DNA of 64,000 nt from Halomonas halophila (GTDB lineage: Bacteria > Pseudomonadota > Gammaproteobacteria > Pseudomonadales > Halomonadaceae). The translations under genes were made by a program, and so were the position numbers. A model generated the notes under the pieces. It was not told the origin of the DNA. It saw nothing but the letters and a program-made list of their open reading frames with translations, and ran no database searches. Below are positions 25,788 to 34,645 of the stretch, one piece after another. Location of the stretch: contig NZ_CP129121.1 of assembly GCF_030406665.1 (NCBI RefSeq), forward strand, positions 2,108,001 to 2,172,000, written 5' to 3'. The number at the start of each line of letters is the position of its first letter. The first letter of the stretch is position 1.

Positions 25788-26453
25788 GTGATCTCCAGGC
25801 TGCCTCGCTGGGTCGAATACGGCGCCTTCGTGCTGGCCTTCATCGCCGGCTGCGTCAATGCGGTCGGGCTGCTGGGCTTCGAGCACAAGGCCATCTCTCA
25901 TCTCTCGGGTACGGCTACCCTGATGGGCACGGGGCTCGCCAATGGCGAGATCACATCGGCCCTGCACCTGGCCGGTATCCTGGGCAGCTTCCTGATCGGC
26001 GCGGCACTGTCGGGCTTGGTGCTGCCCGACAGTTCACTCAGGCTCGGGCGCCACTACGAGACGCTGCTGATTCTCGAGGGGGTGCTGCTGCTGGCCGCCA
26101 TCCACTTCCTCGACGACGGCGCCCGCCTGGGCCACTACCTGGCCTCCATGGCCTGCGGGCTGCAGAACGCCATGGCCACCACCTACAGCGGCTCGGTAGT
26201 CCGCACTACCCATCTCACCGGCACCATCACCGATATCGGGCTGATCCTCGGCAACGCCCTGCGCGGCAAGCCCTTCGACCGGCGGCGCGCCCAGCTGCTG
26301 ACCATTCTCGTGGTCGGCTTCGTGGCCGGCGGCGGCACCGGCGCCTGGCTGTTCGCCTCCCTGCATTTCCTGGCACTGGCAATCCCCGCCACGCTCTGCT
26401 TCCTGCTGGCATTGGGCTATCGCCTGTTCAGCCATCGGCACGGAGAGGGGTGA
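25788..26453 (+). CDS. YoaK/DUF1275-family membrane protein
   Basis: 221 residues from GTG 25788 (AAGGACG upstream). About six hydrophobic segments are present. FIAGCVNAVGLLGFEHKAISHLSGT and ACGLQNAMATTYSGSVVRTTHLTGTITDIG carry the internal repeat typical of DUF1275 in shortened form. Members are inner-membrane proteins with proposed but unproven transport roles. It is probably expressed alone. Confidence 0.78.
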   Translation: MISRLPRWVEYGAFVLAFIAGCVNAVGLLGFEHKAISHLSGTATLMGTGLANGEITSALHLAGILGSFLIGAALSGLVLPDSSLRLGRHYETLLILEGVLLLAAIHFLDDGARLGHYLASMACGLQNAMATTYSGSVVRTTHLTGTITDIGLILGNALRGKPFDRRRAQLLTILVVGFVAGGGTGAWLFASLHFLALAIPATLCFLLALGYRLFSHRHGEG

Positions 26454-26581
26454 AGGCGAGCGCCGAACACAACCAAAAAATCCCCCATCGCGTCGCCCGA
26501 AATCGAAAAAAACCGTGGATGGAGCGGCCTGGCGACTTTGCTATCGTCACGGGACACCCACCCGACACGAGGAGCGAGCCG

Positions 26582-27757
26582 ATGGGCGCAGCGCCCCTGC
26601 CCGACACCGTCCCCGCCACCATGGCCGCCATGCGACTGGTCGGCCACGGCGACGTGGACCAGCTGGTCTATGACGAGACCGTGCCCACGCCACGCCCCGG
26701 CCCCGGCGAGGTGCTGGTCAAGGTCACCGCCACGGCCAAGAACAACACCGACCGCAAGGCCCGCGAGGGTCTCTACCCGACCAAGGACCAGGGCGACGTG
26801 ACCTCGTTCGCCATGGGGGGCTCCCCGACCCTGACCTTCCCGCGCATCCAGGGCGCCGACGTCGTGGGCCGGGTGGTCGCCACTGGCGACGGCGTCGAGG
26901 CCTCGCGGCTGGGCGAGCGTGGCCTGCTCGACTTCAACCTCTACGCCGACGCCCGCCGTGACATCAACCTGACGCCGGACTACTACGGCCACGGCGCCGA
27001 CGGCGGCTTCGCCGAGTACGTCGCCGTACCCTCGGACCAGTTCCATCATGTGCCCAACGCCGAGCTTGCCGACGCCGAGCTGGCGGCCATGGGCATGTGC
27101 TCCTATCAGACCGCCTATCACATGATGACGGCGGCCGGCGTGACGTCGGGCGAGCGCGTGCTCGTCACCGGCGCCAGCGGCGGCGTGGGCACCGCCCTGA
27201 TCCAGCTGTGCCGCGTCGTCGGCGCCATTCCCTACGCCCTGAGCCAGCAGGACAAGGCCAACGCCCTGGTCGAACTCGGGGCCGAAGCGGTGCTCGACCG
27301 CTCCGACATGAGCGACTTCGAGGCGCAGGTGAAGGCGATGACCGGCGGCGCGCCGCTCGATGCGGTGATGGACCTGGTAGGCGGCGAGATGACCGACCGC
27401 TTCATCGACGCCATGATCTTCGACATGTCGGCCCGCTCGACCTACCCGCGGCTGTCCATCGCCGGCGCCAGCGGCGGCAACGTCAGCGAGATCATGTGGA
27501 CCCGCATCTATCTTTACCAGGTGCAGATCTTCGGCGTCTCCCACGGCACCCGGGAGGAAGCCGAGCAGCTGATGGAATGGATTCGTGGCGGCCAGCTCAG
27601 GCCGGTGCTGCACGCGGCCTTCAGGCTCTCCGAACTGCATGCGGCGGAGCGCTACTTCGTCCATCGCGGCAGCCACTATCTCGGCAAGATCGTGATCGTC
27701 CCCGACGCAGAATGGGACGAGCACGGCGCGCCCTTCGCCCTCGAGGGAAAGCAATGA
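26582..27757 (+). CDS. Medium-chain reductase, zinc-independent NADPH:quinone-oxidoreductase type
   Basis: 391 residues. The GroES-like N-terminal domain contains VKVTATAKNNTDRKAREG, and the Rossmann domain has GASGGVGTALIQL near residue 200. Zinc-ligand cysteines of classical alcohol dehydrogenases are missing, which fits quinone or enoyl reductase relatives. The start at 26582 follows GAGGAGCGAG; the upstream in-frame extension has none. The stop overlaps the ATG of the next gene (ATGA), so it is translationally coupled to a proline-racemase-family protein. The two likely act on the same compound, probably a ring amino acid or a derived unsaturated acid. Confidence 0.8.
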   Translation: MGAAPLPDTVPATMAAMRLVGHGDVDQLVYDETVPTPRPGPGEVLVKVTATAKNNTDRKAREGLYPTKDQGDVTSFAMGGSPTLTFPRIQGADVVGRVVATGDGVEASRLGERGLLDFNLYADARRDINLTPDYYGHGADGGFAEYVAVPSDQFHHVPNAELADAELAAMGMCSYQTAYHMMTAAGVTSGERVLVTGASGGVGTALIQLCRVVGAIPYALSQQDKANALVELGAEAVLDRSDMSDFEAQVKAMTGGAPLDAVMDLVGGEMTDRFIDAMIFDMSARSTYPRLSIAGASGGNVSEIMWTRIYLYQVQIFGVSHGTREEAEQLMEWIRGGQLRPVLHAAFRLSELHAAERYFVHRGSHYLGKIVIVPDAEWDEHGAPFALEGKQ

Positions 27758-28806
27758 GCAAGCCCGAACTGACACTGCGGCTGATGGACACCCACGCCGG
27801 CGGCGACGTCAGCCGCATCGTGCTCGGCGGCGTCACGCCGCTGCCGGGCGCCACGGTGCGCGACCAGATGCACTATCTGCGCGACAGCGCCGACGGCCTG
27901 CGCACGCTGCTGCTCGACGAACCCTACGGCATCCCCGAGATGTCGGTCGATCTGATCGTGCCGCCCAGCGACCCGGAGGCCGCCGCCGGCTACATCATCA
28001 TGGAGGTGATGGGCTACCCGATCTATTCCGGCTCCAACACCATCTGCACCGCCACCGCGGTGCTCGAGGCCGGGCTGGTGCCCAAGCGCGAGGGGCGCCA
28101 GCACTTCCTGCTGGAATCGCCCGCCGGGCGCGTGCAGATCGAGGCGCTGGTCGAGAACGACGTGGTCGAGGCCATCACCTGCGAGGGACTGCCGAGCTAC
28201 ATCGACACCTACCGCGAGACGATTCACGTCCCGGGCATCGGCGAGGTCACCTACAGCGTGGCCTACAGCGGCGGCTTCTACGCCCTGGTGGATGCCACCG
28301 AGCTCGGCTTCTCGCTGGTCCGCGAGGAGGAACGCGCGCTGTCCGACTGCGCCTACAAGATCGTCGAGGCGCTGCAGGCCGAGCGCGGCTTCACCCACTA
28401 CACCCTGGGCGACGTGGGCCCGCTGCCCTTCCTGCACTTCATGGGCCCGGTGACAGAAGTGGCCGACGGCTTCTACCGCTCGCGCTCCACCACCTACGTG
28501 CATCCCGGCGTGATCTGTCGCAGCACCACCGGCACCGGCACCTCGGCACGCCTGGCGCTGATGCATCACGAGGGCCGCATCCGGCCGGGCGACCGGCTCG
28601 AGACCGTGTCGCTGCGCGAGACCGGCTTCATCGGCCAGTTCACCGGCACCCGCCAGGAGGGCGGCCAGACGGTGGTGGAGAACACCATCACCGGCAAGGC
28701 CTTCGTGCTGGCGCACTCCGATATCGTCGTCAATCCCGATGATCCCATGGTGCGCGACGGCAGCGTGTACCATATCCTCGGCTCGCGGCCAGACGCCGCG
28801 GACTGA
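27754..28806 (+). CDS. Proline racemase-family protein with both catalytic cysteines replaced
   Basis: 350 residues, full length for the family (proline racemase, 4-hydroxyproline epimerase, trans-3-hydroxy-L-proline dehydratase). DTHAGGD near the N terminus and GTGTSAR near residue 260 fix the alignment. The first catalytic position, normally Cys in (M)CGH, is Ser92 in YSGSNTIC. The second, normally Cys in DRSPCGTGT, is Thr259 in CRSTTGTGT, and the family Asp is Cys255. Known subgroups are Cys/Cys, Ser/Cys and Cys/Thr; I do not know of a characterised Ser/Thr form. It overlaps the upstream reductase gene and ends before a strong hairpin, so the two form an operon. Confidence 0.82.
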   Translation: MSKPELTLRLMDTHAGGDVSRIVLGGVTPLPGATVRDQMHYLRDSADGLRTLLLDEPYGIPEMSVDLIVPPSDPEAAAGYIIMEVMGYPIYSGSNTICTATAVLEAGLVPKREGRQHFLLESPAGRVQIEALVENDVVEAITCEGLPSYIDTYRETIHVPGIGEVTYSVAYSGGFYALVDATELGFSLVREEERALSDCAYKIVEALQAERGFTHYTLGDVGPLPFLHFMGPVTEVADGFYRSRSTTYVHPGVICRSTTGTGTSARLALMHHEGRIRPGDRLETVSLRETGFIGQFTGTRQEGGQTVVENTITGKAFVLAHSDIVVNPDDPMVRDGSVYHILGSRPDAAD

Positions 28807-28842
28807 AAGCCGGCGCGCCGTTCTGCGGCGCGCCGGCTCTTC
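28807..28842 (+). terminator. Terminator of the reductase/racemase-family operon
   Basis: A 13-bp stem AGCCGGCGCGCCG / CGGCGCGCCGGCT with loop TTCTG is followed by CTTCCC, a weak U-tract. Confidence 0.7.
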
Positions 28843-28866
28843 CCACCTCGCCCACCGAGACCCCGC

Positions 28867-29355
28867 ATGCCCACGGCACTGATCCTGCTCGACGTCCAGA
28901 ACCTCTACTACACCAGCCGCCAGGCCCACGGGCGCAACGTCGACTACAACGCCCTCTGGGCCCGCGCCACCGAGGGCCGGCGGGTTAGCCGCGCCATCGC
29001 CTACGCCATCGACCGCGGCGACGAGAAACAGCGCCAGTTCCAGAACATCCTTCGCGCCATCGGCTTCGAGGTGAAGCTCAAGCCCTTCATCCGACGCGCC
29101 GACGGCTCGGCCAAGGGCGACTGGGACGTGGGCATCACCCTGGACGCCATCGACCATGCGGTTGATGCCGACGTGGTGGTGCTGATCTCCGGCGACGGCG
29201 ACTTCGCGCCGCTGGTCGACAGGCTGCGCGAACGGTTCGGGATCGAGGTAGAAGTGTTCGGCGTGCCCGCCTATACCGCCGACGCCCTGATCCGCGCCGC
29301 CGACCGCTTCGTGCCCGTCGAGGGCGCGCTGCTGATGGGGTGCGCCAACCGCTAG
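28867..29355 (+). CDS. NYN-domain (LabA/DUF88-type) putative ribonuclease
   Basis: 162 residues forming one PIN-like NYN domain. Acidic residues at the expected places are Asp9 in LLDVQN, Asp87 in GDWDVGITLDAID, and Asp110/Asp112 in ISGDGDFAPLV. NYN proteins are metal-dependent RNA nucleases, and many bacterial LabA-like members are uncharacterised. No partner domain or toxin-antitoxin mate is seen. The gene stands between a terminator and an SSS symporter. Confidence 0.82.
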   Translation: MPTALILLDVQNLYYTSRQAHGRNVDYNALWARATEGRRVSRAIAYAIDRGDEKQRQFQNILRAIGFEVKLKPFIRRADGSAKGDWDVGITLDAIDHAVDADVVVLISGDGDFAPLVDRLRERFGIEVEVFGVPAYTADALIRAADRFVPVEGALLMGCANR

Positions 29356-29474
29356 CCGGCCCTGTGGCGGGGCCCATGTCGTATTGGCCTTGTATCATGA
29401 CGCTGCGAGAACGCCCTGCCCCGGGCGTAACCGCATCATGAGGCAGCACAATTCGACAACACACGGTTCCCACC

Positions 29475-31217
29475 ATGGTTTATACCAGCGCCATCCTGCT
29501 GAGCCTGATCGGCTACTTCGTCATCGGCCATCTGGCCGGACGACGGGTCAAGCACCTCGACGACTATCTGGTCGCCGGACGCAACGCCCCGACCTTCCTC
29601 ATCCTCGGCACCCTGGTCGCCAGCTACCTGAGCACCAGCGCCTTTCTCGGCGAAACCGGCTTCGCCTATCAGGGCTATCCCTTCGTGATGCTGATCTTCG
29701 CTGCCATCAGCACCTCCGGTTGCCTGCTGGGCGCGCTGGCCTTCGGCCGCTATCTGCGCCGCAGCGGTGCCCTGACCGTGCCGGAGTTCTTCGGCAAGCG
29801 CTTCTCCTCCAAGCGCGTGCAGCGGATCGCCGGCCTGACCACGGTGCTCGGCCTGGGCGCCTACCTGCTGGGTGTGATGCAGGGCGCCGGCATCATGTTC
29901 CAGGAACTCACCGGCCTGCCCTACTGGGTCGGCCTGGTGCTGGTGTGGCTGACCTACACCGGCTTCATCCTCTACTCCGGCTCGCCGGGCGTGATGCTGA
30001 CCGACACCATCATGTTCGTGATCTTCTCGGTGGCCGCCCTCGGCGGCTCGCTCTACATCATCCAGGACCTGGGCGGCTGGCACGGCGTGGTCGAGGGCCT
30101 GCTGACCCAGAGCGACAAGCCCGGCATCGCGCTCTGGCATGGCGTACTGCAGGGCGACGACGCGACCTTCGCCACGCCGGGCGAAGCGCTGACCTGGGGC
30201 CTGACCCTGGGCCTGGTGTGGGCCGCCGTACTGGCGGCGAGCCCCTGGCAGTCCAGCCGTTACCTGATGGCGCGCAACGAACACGTGGTCATGCGCTCGG
30301 CCATGCTCACCGCGGTATCGCTGGCAGTCTTCTATGCCCTGATGATGATGACCGGCGCGGCCATCAACCTCTACGACCCGACCCTGAACGGCGAACGCGC
30401 CATGGTCTGGGCCGCCCTCAACGTGCTGCCGACCTGGCTCGGCGTGGTGATCCTCACCGGCGTCTTCGCCGCCGGCCTGTCGTCCTGCTCCACCTTCCTG
30501 TCGATCATCGGCTTCAGCATCTCCAACGACATCATGCCGGCCAACAGCAGCGAGGCCGCGGCCATGCGTACCAGCCGGTTCGCGGTGCTGGGTGCCGGCC
30601 TGATCGCCTTGATCCTGGCGCTGTTCCAGCCGCCGGCGGTGATGGCCGTGGTGTGGTTCGCCGCGACCCTGTTCGCCTCGTCCTGGGGCCCGGTGGCGCT
30701 GATGAGCATCTGGAGCCGTCGCATCACCGCTGCCGGCGCCGGCTGGGGCCTGACGGTCGGCTTCATCGGCAACCTCATCCTGTCGCTGATGGTGCAGGCC
30801 GAATGGATCGCGCTGCCGACCTACCTGCACCCGGTGCTGCTCAGCACCCTGATGGCGCTGGTGGCAATCGCCGTGGCCTCGTCGATGACCCGGGTCAGCC
30901 AGGCCGAGAGCGACTATCGGGCCTTCCTGCATCGCGACGACGAGCACGAGCCCGCCGGCTGGGCCGCCGGCTCCCGCGGCGTCGCCGTGTTCACCATGCT
31001 GGCGGGCGTCGGCGTCGGCGCCTTCCTGTGGCGCCAGTACGCCGACACCCTGGCCGAGCTGGCCGGCCGCTTCGGCATCGCCGAGTCCGCGGTCACCGGC
31101 GCCTATGCCCTGGCCCTCGGCTGCGGCGGCATGCTGGTGATCGCCGGTGCCGTGGGCTATCGCGTGGTACGCAGTCGCCACGCAGCGGCCCGTCAGGCCA
31201 GCACCGCCAACGCCTGA
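29475..31217 (+). CDS. Sodium:solute symporter (SSS/SLC5 family)
   Basis: 580 residues with about thirteen hydrophobic segments. The N-terminal DDYLVAGRNAPTFLILGTLVASYLST and FGETGFAYQGYP-type region (FLGETGFAYQG) and the conserved FAAGLSSCSTFLSIIGFSIS in the eighth segment define the family and its sodium site. The hydrophilic stretch near residues 490-510 is followed by two extra helices. Substrates in the family include proline, pantothenate, acetate and sugars; none can be assigned. It is probably a single-gene unit. Confidence 0.83.
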   Translation: MVYTSAILLSLIGYFVIGHLAGRRVKHLDDYLVAGRNAPTFLILGTLVASYLSTSAFLGETGFAYQGYPFVMLIFAAISTSGCLLGALAFGRYLRRSGALTVPEFFGKRFSSKRVQRIAGLTTVLGLGAYLLGVMQGAGIMFQELTGLPYWVGLVLVWLTYTGFILYSGSPGVMLTDTIMFVIFSVAALGGSLYIIQDLGGWHGVVEGLLTQSDKPGIALWHGVLQGDDATFATPGEALTWGLTLGLVWAAVLAASPWQSSRYLMARNEHVVMRSAMLTAVSLAVFYALMMMTGAAINLYDPTLNGERAMVWAALNVLPTWLGVVILTGVFAAGLSSCSTFLSIIGFSISNDIMPANSSEAAAMRTSRFAVLGAGLIALILALFQPPAVMAVVWFAATLFASSWGPVALMSIWSRRITAAGAGWGLTVGFIGNLILSLMVQAEWIALPTYLHPVLLSTLMALVAIAVASSMTRVSQAESDYRAFLHRDDEHEPAGWAAGSRGVAVFTMLAGVGVGAFLWRQYADTLAELAGRFGIAESAVTGAYALALGCGGMLVIAGAVGYRVVRSRHAAARQASTANA

Positions 31218-31274
31218 CCCTTCCGCCTTTCCGGCGCCGGGCCCCCTGCGGGGAGCGGCGCCGGCCCCTCCGTT

Positions 31275-31306
31275 CGAGCCCATCGCGCCCAAGGCCGATG
31301 GGCTCG
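31275..31306 (+). terminator. Hairpin downstream of the SSS symporter gene
   Basis: An 11-bp stem CGAGCCCATCG / CGATGGGCTCG with a 10-base loop. There is no clear U-tract. A second GC-rich inverted repeat (CGGCGCCG on both sides of the 31240 region) precedes it. Confidence 0.45.
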
Positions 31307-31409
31307 CGTCATTATCGAGCACGGCCCTGTCGCTTGCGTCGACGGCAATCAACGCCATGGGGGACTACACTGCAGCGCAGCATGGCGACCGAGAACGGAG
31401 ACGAGCCAC

Positions 31410-32534
31410 ATGACGAACGGCACCCCGACGGCAGCGCGCAAGCGCATCGACCTGGCGCTGCAGGGCGGCGGCTCCCACGGCGCCTTGACCTGGGGCGTGC
31501 TCGACCGCCTGCTGGAAGACGACCGGCTGGAAATCGATGCCATCAGCGGCACCAGCGCGGGGGCCATGAACGCCGTGATACTCGCCGACGGCCTGCACCG
31601 CAACGGCCGCGACGGTGCCCGCGAGGCACTGCGCGATTTCTGGCAGGCGGTGAGCCGGCTGTCGCGCTTCTCACCGCTACGCCGCACCTTCTGGGACCGG
31701 CTGGTAGGCAACGACAGCCTCGATCACTCACCGGGCTACCTGTTCATGGAGGGGCTGACCCGACTGGTCGACCCGGCACGCCTCAACCCGCTGGGCATCA
31801 ACCCGCTGCGCGACCTGGTCAAGGAGCAGGTGGACTTCGAACGCGTCAACGCCTGCGGGCAGGTCAAGGTGTTCGTCAATGCCACCAACGTGCGCACCGG
31901 CCGCGCGACGATCTTCCGCCAACCCCACCTGTCGCTGGACACCCTGATGGCCTCGGCCTGCCTGCCCACCCTGTTCCCGGCCGTGGAGATCGACGGCGAG
32001 GCCTACTGGGACGGCGGCTACAGCGGCAATCCGGCGCTCTACCCGCTGGTCGACAACCGCGGCTGCAGCGACCTGGTGGTGGTGCAGGTCAATCCGCTGA
32101 TGCGCCGCAAGCTTCCCGGCAGCGCCCGGGAGATCATCAACCGGGTCAACGAGATCACCTTCAACTCGAGCCTGATCAAGGAGCTGCGCAGCATCCAGCT
32201 GTTACAGCGGCTGATCGAGGTCGAGGGCCTGGAGCTCGAGCGTGTGCGCGCGATGCGCCTGCACCTGATCCATGCCGAGCAGGACGTCCAGGAGCTCAGT
32301 GCCTCAAGCAAGATGAACGCCGAGTGGGAATTCATCTCGCGGCTGCACGACCAGGGACGCGCCTGGGCCGAGCGCTGGCTCGACGCAAACTTCGATGCCC
32401 TCGGCCGGCACTCCTCCTTCGACCTCGATGCGGTCTTCGACGACACCTTCAGCCCGCTCACCTATCCCGGCGACGCCTGTCCCGACGCGTCGAAGCCCGA
32501 TGGCGACGGGCGCGGCGACCGTCTCCAAGACTGA
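31410..32534 (+). CDS. Patatin-like phospholipase
   Basis: 374 residues. The oxyanion loop GGGSHGALTWG starts near residue 19, the nucleophile Ser49 lies in GTSAG, and the catalytic Asp near residue 201 lies in YWDGGYSGNP. This is the complete Ser-Asp dyad of patatin-like lipases, so the enzyme is probably active on phospholipids or lipid esters. No signal peptide is seen, so it would act at the cytoplasmic side unless secreted by a non-classical route. GGAGACGAG precedes the ATG. Confidence 0.88.
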   Translation: MTNGTPTAARKRIDLALQGGGSHGALTWGVLDRLLEDDRLEIDAISGTSAGAMNAVILADGLHRNGRDGAREALRDFWQAVSRLSRFSPLRRTFWDRLVGNDSLDHSPGYLFMEGLTRLVDPARLNPLGINPLRDLVKEQVDFERVNACGQVKVFVNATNVRTGRATIFRQPHLSLDTLMASACLPTLFPAVEIDGEAYWDGGYSGNPALYPLVDNRGCSDLVVVQVNPLMRRKLPGSAREIINRVNEITFNSSLIKELRSIQLLQRLIEVEGLELERVRAMRLHLIHAEQDVQELSASSKMNAEWEFISRLHDQGRAWAERWLDANFDALGRHSSFDLDAVFDDTFSPLTYPGDACPDASKPDGDGRGDRLQD

Positions 32535-32637
32535 TCCCACACCGCCACGCTGAAAGCCCAGCCCCGCGGCCAAATGCCGCGGGACACCGAGCGGCGCTCG
32601 CTTGCCCGTCTCCGGCCAGCGACATAGAATCGCCGGC

Positions 32638-32976
32638 ATGACTCACAAGCGCCCTTTCATCTTCCTGCTGGCCATCCCGGTGGTTCTGATCCTGGCTCTC
32701 GCCGGCTTCATCTTCGGCGGCCAGGCGCTCTCCGACAGCGGCCTCGATCGCAAGATCCAGCAGGCCCTGGCCGACGAGCTCGGCACCAGCGGCGAGATCG
32801 AACTCAAGAACCTGCAGGAAGTCCAGTACGGCTACGGCATCTGCGGCCTGTATCGCACCGAGGACACGGAGCACGGCTACGCCTCCTTCTTCTACGATAC
32901 CAACGCCGACCGCCTCACCCTGGACATCACCTCGCGCCGCTATCAGTCGCATTGCAGCCTGTCGGCCGTGTGCTGA
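32638..32976 (+). CDS. Small membrane-anchored protein of unknown function
   Basis: 112 residues with one N-terminal hydrophobic helix (FIFLLAIPVVLILALAGFIF), then a soluble domain exposed to the periplasm. Three cysteines (in GICGLY, SHCSLS and the last residue) could form a disulfide. No family recognised. It lies 36 bp before the copper chaperone gene, in the same direction, so it may belong to the same transcript. Confidence 0.65.
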   Translation: MTHKRPFIFLLAIPVVLILALAGFIFGGQALSDSGLDRKIQQALADELGTSGEIELKNLQEVQYGYGICGLYRTEDTEHGYASFFYDTNADRLTLDITSRRYQSHCSLSAVC

Positions 32977-33011
32977 TTCCTCGGCCGCGTCCCGAACGGA
33001 GACACGACACC

Positions 33012-33470
33012 ATGCCAAGCGCAAGACGCACCGCTCGCCAGTCCCGTCGAATGGCACTGGGCCTGCTGACGGCCCTGATGACGACCGCCACCGTGCAGGC
33101 CGCCGAGCTGGACGTCAGCGACGCCCGCCTGCGGCTGATGCCGGGCGACCTGCCCGCCGCCGGCTATTTCCGGCTGCATAACGCTGGCGACGAACGCGTC
33201 ACCCTGACCGGCGCCGACAGCGACGCCTTCGAGCGCGTCATGCTGCACCGGACGGTGCAGGAAGACGGCATGTCGAGCATGCACGGCGTCTCCGAACTCG
33301 AGGTCGCGCCCGGCGACACCCTCGAGTTCGCGCCCAAGGGCTATCACCTGATGCTGATGCAGCGTAGCCAACCGCTGGCCGTAGGCGACGCACTCGAGGT
33401 CACGCTGGAGTTCGCCGACGCGCCGCCCCTGCCGGTGACCTTCGACGTGGTGTCTCCCGCCGCCCTGTAG
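33012..33470 (+). CDS. Periplasmic copper chaperone PCu(A)C
   Basis: 152 residues with an N-terminal signal peptide ending around TVQAAELD. The Cu(I) motif fits the family spacing H-x10-M-x21-H-x-M exactly: His79, Met90, His112 and Met114. PCu(A)C delivers copper to the CuA or CuB site of cytochrome oxidase, often together with SCO proteins, one of which is encoded 17 bp downstream. The pair is therefore a likely copper-insertion unit. Confidence 0.9.
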   Translation: MPSARRTARQSRRMALGLLTALMTTATVQAAELDVSDARLRLMPGDLPAAGYFRLHNAGDERVTLTGADSDAFERVMLHRTVQEDGMSSMHGVSELEVAPGDTLEFAPKGYHLMLMQRSQPLAVGDALEVTLEFADAPPLPVTFDVVSPAAL

Positions 33471-33487
33471 TCGAGATACTGTCCGCC

Positions 33488-34105
33488 ATGAGAGTGACCA
33501 TGACCGCCACCCCGACCCGCCGGACGCTTGCTCGCTGGACTCTGCCGATGCTGGCAGCGCTGACGCTGGCCGGCTGCAGCGACCAGAACTGGCGCACCAC
33601 CGACGTCTCCGAGATCATGCCGGCCCTCGACTTCACCCTGGTCGACGAGGACGGCGAAACGGTGCAGGCCGACGACTATCTCGGCAAGACCACGCTGCTG
33701 TACTTCGGCTACACCCACTGCCCGGACGTCTGCCCGACCACCCTGGCACGACTCTCGGCGGCTACCCACCAGCTCGACGAATCTCTCCGTGACGACGTTC
33801 AGGTGCTGTTCGTCTCGGTGGACCCGGCCCGCGACACCCCCGAGGTCATGGGCCGCTATGCCGATGCCTTCGGGCCCCAGTTCGTCGGCCTCACCGGCGA
33901 GACCGAACAGATCGATGCGCTGACCAACCGCTATCGCATCACCTATTCCTACGACGAGCCGGACGCCGACGGCCGCTACGACGTCACCCATTCCAGCGCG
34001 GTCTTCGCCTTCGACCCGCAGGGCGATGCCCAGCTGCTGATGCGCGACAGCGACCCGCTGGACAACATCGTTGCCGATATCGAGCGCCTGGCCACCCAGA
34101 GCTGA
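33488..34105 (+). CDS. SCO1/SenC family copper-binding lipoprotein
   Basis: 205 residues. Lipobox LTLAGC gives lipidated Cys30. The thioredoxin-like domain carries the copper ligands Cys78 and Cys82 in THCPDVCPT and His168 in DVTHSSAVF. SCO proteins assist assembly of the CuA centre of cytochrome c oxidase, as a thiol reductase or a copper donor. Its adjacency to PCu(A)C supports this role. The oxidase genes themselves are outside the window. Confidence 0.93.
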   Translation: MRVTMTATPTRRTLARWTLPMLAALTLAGCSDQNWRTTDVSEIMPALDFTLVDEDGETVQADDYLGKTTLLYFGYTHCPDVCPTTLARLSAATHQLDESLRDDVQVLFVSVDPARDTPEVMGRYADAFGPQFVGLTGETEQIDALTNRYRITYSYDEPDADGRYDVTHSSAVFAFDPQGDAQLLMRDSDPLDNIVADIERLATQS

Positions 34106-34170
34106 CGCCCAACGCCGGGCCATGGCAAGGTCTCTCGAAGAGTGTGAGCCTCCCCGGGCCGCCGCTCGCT

Positions 34171-34498
34171 TCAGGCGCCGCGACCTCGCCGTGCCGCCTG
34201 AAGCGAGCGGCAGGCCCATTCCTGCGCCAGCTCGGGATCCTCGAACAGCGCTTCCGGCGCCTGACGGTAGGAAAGCCTCACCACCTTGCCACGGCGCAGG
34301 TACTCGAAGGCCGGCAGCCCCTCGCGCTCGAAATCCTCGACGTTCCCCCGCATCCGTCTTGAGGTACAGCGTCTCATCGACCACCAGGGCAAACATCACC
34401 CCATCGTGATAGACCCCGTGACCGCCGAACATGCGCCGCAGATCGATCGGCCCCAGCCGTACGAACACATCGCCCAGATACTCCGTATACTCGCTCAT
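34171..34498 (-). pseudogene. TfoX/Sxy N-terminal domain gene with a frameshift
   Basis: From ATG 34498 the frame reads MSEYTEYLGDVFVRLGP, then RRMFGGHGVYHDGVMFALVV and DETLYLKTDA, which match the TfoX N-terminal domain. The rest (NVEDFEREGLPAFEY, RRGKVVRLSYRQAPEALF) continues in another frame down to the stop at 34171. Removing one base from the run of five C at 34345-34349 restores a single frame of about 108 residues. The domain alone is usual for short TfoX homologues. The defect may be a real mutation, slippage or a sequencing error. Confidence 0.8.
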
Positions 34499-34645
34499 GA
34501 CGATATCCTCCTCGCATTCCCCCGGGCTGGCATTATCGCTACTCATGCCATAACGTAACGCTATAAGAAGTAACATATTTATTCCGGGGTCATTTACAAA
34601 CGCCACGAGTCTGCATAGGGTAGAAAAAATAACCAAATATTATCC

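Noticed and set aside
29384..32641. A 1085-codon frame over the symporter and patatin genes
   Set aside because: It is out of frame with both recognised genes and Arg/His/Pro-rich, with no motif.
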